The notes under the pieces: model-generated
The model's input: only the letters and a program-made list of their open reading frames with translations
What the model was told of the DNA's origin: nothing
Database searches by the model: none
Assembly (NCBI GenBank): GCA_025355995.1
Contig: JANXYQ010000134.1
Location: 1 to 58,441, forward strand
Source of the DNA: Spirochaetaceae bacterium
GTDB taxonomy: Bacteria; Spirochaetota; Spirochaetia; Treponematales; Rectinemataceae
Direction: 5' to 3'
Length of the DNA: 58,441 nucleotides
Program-made: the position numbers and the translations under genes
Part shown: piece after piece, positions 53,346 through 58,441 of the stretch
How positions within the stretch are numbered: the stretch's first letter is position 1
How the letters are laid out: each line of letters starts with the position of its first letter

Positions 53346-53938
53346 TCTTCTCCCCTTTCTTCCCAGCGCCTCGCGCCGGGCATGGACAGGCCCAATCGGT
53401 CCAGTATCCTCGCGACGATCTGGTCGACCAGCTCGTCCACGCTCGCGGGTCGGGCGTAGAAGCCCGGGCTGGCCGGCAGTATGGTCGCGCCCGCCTCCTT
53501 GAGCGCGACGAGGGCCCGGAGGGAGACCAGCGAGAGGGGGCTCTCGCGGGGCACAAGGACGAGGGGCCAGCCCTCCTTGAGCGCGACGGCGCCCGCTCGC
53601 TGGACGAGGTTGGCGGAAATGCCCGAGGCGATGGCCCCGGCGGTGCCCATCGAGCAGGGGACGATGGCCGTCCCGTCCAGCCTGAACGAGCCCGACGAGA
53701 GGGGCGAGGCGAGGTCCCCGCTCTGGTGCAGCTCGATCCGCCCGGGACCGAGCGCCTCGACCTGGCCGTCCAGGGGGAAGCCCGTCTCCTCGAGCACGAC
53801 GCGCCGCGCCCACTCGGAGGCAACGAGATGGAGCTCGGCGTCGGGACAGGGGCCCTCGGCGGAGGCTAGGGCCTTGAGGAGGCGGATTCCGTAGGCGGCA
53901 CCCGAGGCGCCGGTCATGCATATTAGGTAGCGGGCCAT
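53342..53938 (-). CDS. ubiX: UbiX flavin prenyltransferase
   Basis: Transfers a dimethylallyl group to FMN to make prenylated FMN, the cofactor of UbiD-family decarboxylases. The 198-residue flavoprotein begins MARYLICMTGASGAAYGIRL and has the conserved VPCSMGTAGAIASGISANLV (about 93-112) and PLVLVPRESPLSLVSLRALV (about 125-144) segments. It is in the same operon as ubiD and ubiA, which fits its role. Upstream, TATACT (minus strand, 53950-53945) ends six bases before the ATG within a TGATATACT extended -10, though AGGCGG could also serve as a tight ribosome site. Confidence 0.96.
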   Translation of the reverse strand: MARYLICMTGASGAAYGIRLLKALASAEGPCPDAELHLVASEWARRVVLEETGFPLDGQVEALGPGRIELHQSGDLASPLSSGSFRLDGTAIVPCSMGTAGAIASGISANLVQRAGAVALKEGWPLVLVPRESPLSLVSLRALVALKEAGATILPASPGFYARPASVDELVDQIVARILDRLGLSMPGARRWEERGEE

Positions 53939-53965
53939 CCGCCTAGTATATCAATACATTCGATT

Positions 53966-54838
53966 TTACAGCAGGTACAGGTTGACCGCGACCGCGGCCA
54001 ATATCACCAGGGGCACTATCTCGTTGATGCCGTAAGCGGCCATGCGGATATGCCTCTCGGTGCCGCCCAGGGCGACGAGGTGCTCGGCCGCGATGAGGGC
54101 GGCCGCCGCGCCCGTCCCTACGAGATAGGCCGGGCCCAGCCTCCAGAAGAGCGGCGCGGAGGCGAGGAGGGCGACGGTCGCGCAATGGGTTCCCGCCGCG
54201 ATAAGCCTCGCCCAGAGGGGGCCGAAGCGCTCCGGGATCGAATGCAGTCCCTGGGCGCGGTCGACCTCGATATCCTGGAGCGCGTAGATGATGTCGAAGC
54301 CGGCGACCCAGGAGGCCACGGCGGCGGAGAGGACGAAGTAGCGCAGCTCGAATACCCTGCCCGATACGGCGATGAGGGAGCCCATGGTGGCGATCGCGCA
54401 GGTGGCGCCGAGCCAATAATGGCAGAGCCAGGTGAAGCGTTTCGTGTACGAGTAGCCGAAGATCGCGACGCCGGGCACCCAGATGAAGGCGACGCAGACG
54501 GGCCCGAGCATCGCCGCCGACAGCGCGAGGAGCGCGAACATCGCCGCGGCGAAAAAGGCTAGGTCTCGTACGCGGAGGGTGCCGGCCGGCAGGTGGCGGG
54601 TTGCCGTGCGCGGATTGGCCGCGTCTATGTCCCTGTCGACGATCCTGTTGATCGCGTTCGCGGCGTTCCTGCCCGCTACCGCGGCCACGACGATCCAGGC
54701 GAGCTTCCAGGCCGAGGGTTTCCCTCCCGTCTCGAGGAGGACGGCGGAGAGGGCGAAGGGCAGCGAGAAAAGGGTGTGCCTGAAAATCACCGCTTGGCTT
54801 ATGGCCGCTATTTTACTTGGCCCGCGATTGGATCCCAT
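53966..54838 (-). CDS. ubiA: UbiA-family prenyltransferase
   Basis: Membrane enzyme that attaches a polyprenyl chain to an aromatic acid such as 4-hydroxybenzoate or a 6-naphthoate. The 290 residues contain eight to nine hydrophobic segments and both Asp-rich motifs, NAINRIVDRDID (about 60-71) and YALQDIEVDRAQG (about 186-198), which bind the prenyl diphosphate through magnesium. The start at 54838 overlaps the ubiD stop by 26 bases. In organisms with the futalosine pathway the equivalent protein is MqnP. Which quinone is made cannot be told from this window. Confidence 0.94.
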   Translation of the reverse strand: MGSNRGPSKIAAISQAVIFRHTLFSLPFALSAVLLETGGKPSAWKLAWIVVAAVAGRNAANAINRIVDRDIDAANPRTATRHLPAGTLRVRDLAFFAAAMFALLALSAAMLGPVCVAFIWVPGVAIFGYSYTKRFTWLCHYWLGATCAIATMGSLIAVSGRVFELRYFVLSAAVASWVAGFDIIYALQDIEVDRAQGLHSIPERFGPLWARLIAAGTHCATVALLASAPLFWRLGPAYLVGTGAAAALIAAEHLVALGGTERHIRMAAYGINEIVPLVILAAVAVNLYLL

Positions 54839-56294
54839 ACTCCCGCCAGCGGCCGTCGACGAGGGCCTTCACGCGCTCGTCCATTTTCAGGGGATCGGGC
54901 CAGGGGCGGTCGTGGCCCTCCCCGGGGAGCTTGCGCGTCGCGTCGACGCCGAGCCTGGTGCCGTAGCGCGGCTTCGGCGAGGAGTGGTCGAGGGCGTCGA
55001 GCGGCCCCTCGGAGAGCACCAGGTCGGTGCCCGCGTCGATGTTGTTGAAGGCCCTCCACGCGACCATGGAGAGGTCTCGTAGGGAGATGTCGTCGTCCAC
55101 GACGACGATGAGCTTCGTGTACATCATCTGCCCCATGCCCCAGATGAAATTCATGACCTTGCGCGCCTGGCCCGGATAGCGCTTCTTGATCGACACGATC
55201 GCGCAGTTGTGGAAGACCCCCTCGAGGGGCATAGCCAGGTCCGAGATCTCCGGGCAGAGTCTCCTGAGGAAGGGCAGGAAGAGCCGCTCGGTGGCCTTGG
55301 CCATCCAGCAGTCCTCCTTGGGGGGAATCCCAACGATGGTCGCGGGGTAGATCGGGTCCCTGCGGCGCGTTATGCGCTCGAGGTGGAACACGGGATACTC
55401 GTCCTGCAGCGAGTAGAAGCCAGTGTGGTCCCCGAAGGGGCCCTCGGTCCTGCGCTCCTCGGGGTCGACGTAGCCCTCGAGGACGAATTCCGCGTCGGCG
55501 GGCACGTCGATGTCGCTCAGGGTTGCCTTCGCGATCTGGGCGCCCTTCCCTCGCAGGAAACCGGCGAAGATCATCTCCCAGAGGCCCTCGGGCAGGGGCG
55601 CCGTCGAGGCGTAGGTGACCGCGGGGTCCGAGCCGAGGGACACCGCCACGGGCATGCGCTTCCCGAGAGCGGCGTACTTGTCGAAGATGCGCGCCCCGTC
55701 CTTGTGGAGGTGCCAGTGCATGCCGGCGGTCCGGTCGTCGTAGACCTGCATCCGGTACATGCCCATGTTCTGCTCGCCCGTGTCGGGGTCGCGCGCGCAG
55801 ACTACTGGCAGGGTGAGGAAGCGGCCGCCGTCCCCGGGCCAGCACTTGAGGACGGGCAGGGTAGAGAACCCCTCGGTATCCGAGATCACTGCGCGGCAGG
55901 CCGGCCTCGCCGCGCGCCTGGGGAGCAGGGACAGGGCGGCGGGAAGGCGGGGCAGGGCGCCGGGCACGGCCCCGACCAGGGCGCCGAGGCCCTTGAGGTC
56001 GCGGGCCTGGCTCCAGGCCCAGTCCAGCAGCTCCTCGATCTCCGCGGCCTTGGCGTCGAGGCTCTCGGCCCCGAGGGCGAGGGCCATCCTCGACTCGCTG
56101 CCCATCGCGTTTATGAGGAGAGGATAGGCGGAGCCCTTGACCGTCTCGAAGAGCAGGGCCGGCCCGCCCTCGCGCATCACGCGGTCTGCGATCTCCGTGA
56201 TCTCGAGCTCGGGGTCGACCTCGACCCCGATGCGGGCGAGCTCGCCGCGCGCCTCGATGGCGGCGACGAAGTCCCCGAGTCCCTTGTAGGCCAT
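54813..56294 (-). CDS. ubiD: UbiD-family prenyl-FMN decarboxylase
   Basis: Removes the carboxyl group from a prenylated aromatic acid, using the prenyl-FMN made by UbiX. The 493-residue length equals that of E. coli UbiD. Conserved segments include GMYRMQVYDDRTAGMHWHLH (about 197-216) and EGPFGDHTGFYSL (about 286-298) with the catalytic glutamates around them, and the C-terminal GTRLGVDATRK. The start at 56294 (MAYKGLGDFV) follows family alignment; the open frame extends to 57044 through antisense of ugpE but that is not coding. The ribosome site is weak, so coupling to the upstream DUF4359-like gene is likely. In the futalosine pathway the equivalent is MqnL. Confidence 0.94.
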   Translation of the reverse strand: MAYKGLGDFVAAIEARGELARIGVEVDPELEITEIADRVMREGGPALLFETVKGSAYPLLINAMGSESRMALALGAESLDAKAAEIEELLDWAWSQARDLKGLGALVGAVPGALPRLPAALSLLPRRAARPACRAVISDTEGFSTLPVLKCWPGDGGRFLTLPVVCARDPDTGEQNMGMYRMQVYDDRTAGMHWHLHKDGARIFDKYAALGKRMPVAVSLGSDPAVTYASTAPLPEGLWEMIFAGFLRGKGAQIAKATLSDIDVPADAEFVLEGYVDPEERRTEGPFGDHTGFYSLQDEYPVFHLERITRRRDPIYPATIVGIPPKEDCWMAKATERLFLPFLRRLCPEISDLAMPLEGVFHNCAIVSIKKRYPGQARKVMNFIWGMGQMMYTKLIVVVDDDISLRDLSMVAWRAFNNIDAGTDLVLSEGPLDALDHSSPKPRYGTRLGVDATRKLPGEGHDRPWPDPLKMDERVKALVDGRWREYGIQSRAK

Positions 56295-56308
56295 GCCGGG
56301 CTCGGCCC

Positions 56309-56620
56309 TTACTTCAGCTTGATGAAGAGCCGGGCGACGCCCAGGTACGTGTCGCTTCCCAGCGAATAGCTGCTGCAGATAAGGTAGTCGCTGCGCTTGT
56401 ATCCGCCCGCGACCAGGCCCGTCATGGCGCCGGCGATCTTGCCCGCGCCGCTCTTCAGCGTGCCGACTAGGCCGCTCGCGGAGCCGCCCGAGGCCTGTCG
56501 CTGGGCCTGGCCCGAGCGCCAGGCCTGGAAGTCGGCGGTCGTCGGATTCAGCGCGTAGAGGAGCACGAGGAGGAGGGCGATGATGATCGCGGTAGCGATG
56601 GGACTCTTGGCTCTGGCCAC
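56309..56620 (-). CDS. DUF4359-like membrane protein
   Basis: A 103-residue protein with one N-terminal membrane helix (about 8-24), then LNPTTADFQAW, a Gly/Ser-rich middle and a C-terminal strand region RSDYLICSSYSL...LGVARLFIKL. The pattern of NPT-x(3)-F after the helix and a closing YLG-type motif resembles DUF4359, a family of unknown function. The start is GTG at 56620, with AAGGAG eight bases upstream. It sits between ugpE and ubiD with gaps of 12 and 14 bp, so it belongs to the operon, but its role is unknown. Confidence 0.65.
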   Translation of the reverse strand: MARAKSPIATAIIIALLLVLLYALNPTTADFQAWRSGQAQRQASGGSASGLVGTLKSGAGKIAGAMTGLVAGGYKRSDYLICSSYSLGSDTYLGVARLFIKLK

Positions 56621-56632
56621 GTTGGGGTCTCC

Positions 56633-57478
56633 TTATTTCTCGGTGTCCGTCATGCCGGCCACGAACTGCTTCTGCATGACGATGACGATGATGACCGGCG
56701 GGAGCATCGCGAGCATGACGGTAGCCATCACGATCTGCCACTCGATCTGGTTGTCGGAACCCGCCAGCATGCGGTTGATCCCGATGAGGAGAGTATAGTA
56801 CTTCTCCTTCGTCGTGATGAGGAGGGGCCAGAGGTATTGGTTCCAGCCATAGATGAACTGGATGACGAACAGGGCGGCTATCGGGGTCCGCGTCATGGGC
56901 ACGAGGATCCGGGCGAAGAAGGTCATGGGACCGGCCCCGTCGATCTGCGAGGCCTCCGCGATCTCCCGCGGGAGTATCATGAAGAATTGCCTGAAAAGGA
57001 AGACCGCCGTGGCGGACACGATCATCGGGAGGATCAGGCCCCAATAGCTGTTGAGCATCCCCAGGTCCGAGATGACCTTGTAGGTGGGCATGATGCGGAC
57101 CTCGACGGGTAGCATTAGGGTGACGAAGATCGCCCAGAAGCAGAGCTTGCGGAGCCTGAAATCGAAGAAGACGATCGCGAAGGCCGCGAGGAGGGAGATG
57201 ACGATCTTCCCGATCGATATGCCGAGGGCCATGATGAGGGAGTTCTCCATCATGACGAAGGCGTTGGTGCCGAGGGTCTTGGCGCCGCCCCTGAGGGAGG
57301 CGGCGTAGTTCTCGATGAAGTGCGAGCCGAGGGTTATCGGCATCGGCGCCTGGAGGATGTCCTGGACCGTCCGCGTCGAGGCCGCGAACACGAGCCAGAT
57401 CGGGAAGACGATGATCAGGATGGCGAGCAGCAGGAAGGCGTGGGGCAGCGCTCGCCTGATTACGGATTTCTCTACCAC
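56633..57478 (-). CDS. ugpE: Glycerol-3-phosphate ABC permease UgpE
   Basis: Inner-membrane permease, 281 residues, nearly colinear with E. coli UgpE: NSLIMALGISIGKIVISLLA, FVTLMLPVEVRIMPTYKVIS, SATAVFLFRQFFMILPREI and the EAA loop EASQIDGAGPMTFF, then FIYGWNQYLWPLL and a matching end. The family imports sn-glycerol 3-phosphate or its diesters. The start is GTG at 57478 with AGGAG seven bases upstream. No ugpC-type ATPase follows it in the window, so an ATPase elsewhere is needed. Confidence 0.95.
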   Translation of the reverse strand: MVEKSVIRRALPHAFLLLAILIIVFPIWLVFAASTRTVQDILQAPMPITLGSHFIENYAASLRGGAKTLGTNAFVMMENSLIMALGISIGKIVISLLAAFAIVFFDFRLRKLCFWAIFVTLMLPVEVRIMPTYKVISDLGMLNSYWGLILPMIVSATAVFLFRQFFMILPREIAEASQIDGAGPMTFFARILVPMTRTPIAALFVIQFIYGWNQYLWPLLITTKEKYYTLLIGINRMLAGSDNQIEWQIVMATVMLAMLPPVIIVIVMQKQFVAGMTDTEK

Positions 57479-57488
57479 GGCGCGGCTC

Positions 57489-58373
57489 CTAATAGGTCAC
57501 TTTCCGCTCGATGAAGCGGAACTGGAAGACGGTGAGGGCGACGACGATGATCATGAGGATCACCGACTGGGCGGAGGAGCCCCCAAGGTCGAGGTTGATC
57601 ACGCCGTCCTTCCAGACTTTGTACACGAGTATGCTCGTAGCCTGCCCGGGGCCGCCGGACGTGGCTTGGTGGATTATCGGGAAGGTCTCGAAGAAGCCGT
57701 ACACGAGGTTCATCACGAGGAGGTAGAAGGTGGTCGGTGACAGGAGGGGGAACACTATGGACCAAAAGCGCTTGGTCGGGCTCGCCCCGTCTATGGCCGC
57801 CGCCTCTATGAGGGTCGCGGGGACGCTCTGCAGCCCCGCGAGGAAGAAGACGAAGTTGTACGATATCTGCTTCCACGAGGCCGAGATGGTCACGAGGAGG
57901 AAGGCTTGCCCCGCCTTGACGAGGTGGTTCCACTCCACTCCGAAGAGATGCTTTAGGTAGTAGGCCACCACGCCGACGTTCGGGTTGAACATGAAGAGCC
58001 ACAGCACGCCGGCAATCATCGTCGCCACCGCGTAGGGCCATATCATCATGGTCTTATAGAAGGTCTGGCCCTTGATCCTCTTGTTCGCCTGCACCGCGAG
58101 GAAGAGGGCTATCGTCATCGCCGTGAAGGCCACGAGGATGGCGTACTCGAAGGAGACGCGGAGGGAGGCGAAATAGGCCGGGTCCCTCAAGAGCTTCGCG
58201 TAGTTCTCGAGGCCCGAGAAGCGCATGGACAGGCCGAAGGGATCCTGGACGAAGAAGGACTGCCAGACGGACAAGGCCGCCGGCCAGAAAAAAAACACGG
58301 CAACTATCGCCATCTGCGGGAGGACGAGGAGATAGGGCAGACCTTTCGAGGAAAATTCGTACTGCTTCGTCAT
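57489..58373 (-). CDS. ugpA: Glycerol-3-phosphate ABC permease UgpA
   Basis: Inner-membrane permease, 294 residues, colinear with E. coli UgpA: LPYLLVLPQMAIVAVFFFWP, VDPFG-type QDPFGLSM, MIWPYAVATMIAGVLWLFMF, SWKQISYNFVFFLAGLQSVP, the EAA loop EAAAIDGASPTKRF and ATSGGPGQATSILVYK. It partners UgpE, ten bases downstream. The binding protein UgpB would be expected upstream, beyond the end of the window at 58441. A hairpin at 58410-58425 lies just before it. Confidence 0.95.
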   Translation of the reverse strand: MTKQYEFSSKGLPYLLVLPQMAIVAVFFFWPAALSVWQSFFVQDPFGLSMRFSGLENYAKLLRDPAYFASLRVSFEYAILVAFTAMTIALFLAVQANKRIKGQTFYKTMMIWPYAVATMIAGVLWLFMFNPNVGVVAYYLKHLFGVEWNHLVKAGQAFLLVTISASWKQISYNFVFFLAGLQSVPATLIEAAAIDGASPTKRFWSIVFPLLSPTTFYLLVMNLVYGFFETFPIIHQATSGGPGQATSILVYKVWKDGVINLDLGGSSAQSVILMIIVVALTVFQFRFIERKVTY

Positions 58374-58409
58374 GGGCTTTTCCCGGGGTTATGCTCTCGA
58401 CTGGCGCGG

Positions 58410-58425
58410 GGCCGCTCGGGCGGCC
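58410..58425 (-). repeat. Hairpin upstream of ugpA
   Basis: GGCCGC-TCGG-GCGGCC, a perfect 6-bp stem 37 bases before the ugpA start. No T-run follows. It may be the intercistronic stem between an upstream ugpB and ugpA, like that at 23298 in the other sugar importer. The gene upstream lies outside the window. Confidence 0.4.
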
Positions 58426-58441
58426 GGCCTGACGGTCGGCG

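Noticed and set aside
53346-53921. Extension of the NMT1-type binding protein to 503 codons
   Set aside because: It covers ubiX in another frame on the same strand; the signal peptide and GGGGAG site fix the start at 53345.
56295-57044. Extension of the UbiD frame to 743 codons
   Set aside because: The extra region is antisense to ugpE and does not align with UbiD, which begins at MAYKGLGDF.
1-58441. tRNA, rRNA, insertion sequences, integrases or attachment sites
   Set aside because: No cloverleaf-like segment, transposase or integrase motif, or terminal repeat pair was noticed in reading both strands; a tRNA search program was not available to confirm.

Overview
This is a GC-rich, gene-dense bacterial chromosome segment with 33 protein-coding genes. 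I see no rRNA, tRNA, CRISPR array, insertion sequence or prophage. Three things together suggest a GC-rich anaerobic or facultative member of the Spirochaetota: CsgG-type periplasmic proteins, sugar ABC importers that carry no ATPase of their own alongside GH94 phosphorylases, and very long Ig-repeat surface proteins. This assignment is an inference, since no rRNA or ribosomal-protein gene is present.

Layout. 0-3.3 kb: a MscS-type channel, a small DUF493-like protein and a methyl-accepting chemotaxis protein. 3.3-9.5 kb: two GH94 disaccharide phosphorylases in one minus-strand operon, divergent from an M29 aminopeptidase. 9.7-15.3 kb: two paralogous exported proteins that share a CsgG-like N-terminal module but end in different solute-binding folds (BMP/PnrA type and SBP family 1). 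Between them lie a small unknown protein, a 4Fe-4S protein and an Hsp20. 15.4-18.1 kb: an ECF-type sigma factor followed by a membrane-anchored VWA protein. 18.2-30.4 kb: a second carbohydrate locus with a GH2 beta-mannosidase, a divergent ROK regulator, an ABC sugar importer (binding protein plus two permeases), GH31, GH1 and GH20. 30.5-50.9 kb: a 20-kb three-gene operon for a 4058-residue Ig-repeat lipoprotein, a solute-binding-like lipoprotein and a 2337-residue Ig-repeat protein with a predicted C-terminal outer-membrane barrel. 50.8-58.4 kb: a nine-gene minus-strand operon with ugpA, ugpE, a DUF4359-like protein, ubiD, ubiA, ubiX and a NitT/TauT-type ABC transporter.

How it fits together. 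The carbohydrate genes describe uptake and phosphorolytic or hydrolytic breakdown of beta-glucan and hemicellulose oligosaccharides. A 25-bp element of form TTAGTTG-N7-CAA-N-CAAC occurs in both the GH94 promoter and the shared GH2/ROK promoter, so the ROK protein probably controls both loci and itself. Four genes (GH94 at 8309, a small protein at 11628, GH31 at 25404, ubiX at 53938) have a -10-like box exactly six bases before ATG, which suggests leaderless transcripts.

The best candidates for something undescribed are the 20-kb surface operon, with hierarchical repeats and inserted phage-type modules, and the CsgG-like/solute-binding fusions. Several gene starts were moved from the longest reading frame to an internal start chosen by Shine-Dalgarno position, signal peptide or family alignment; each case is noted.
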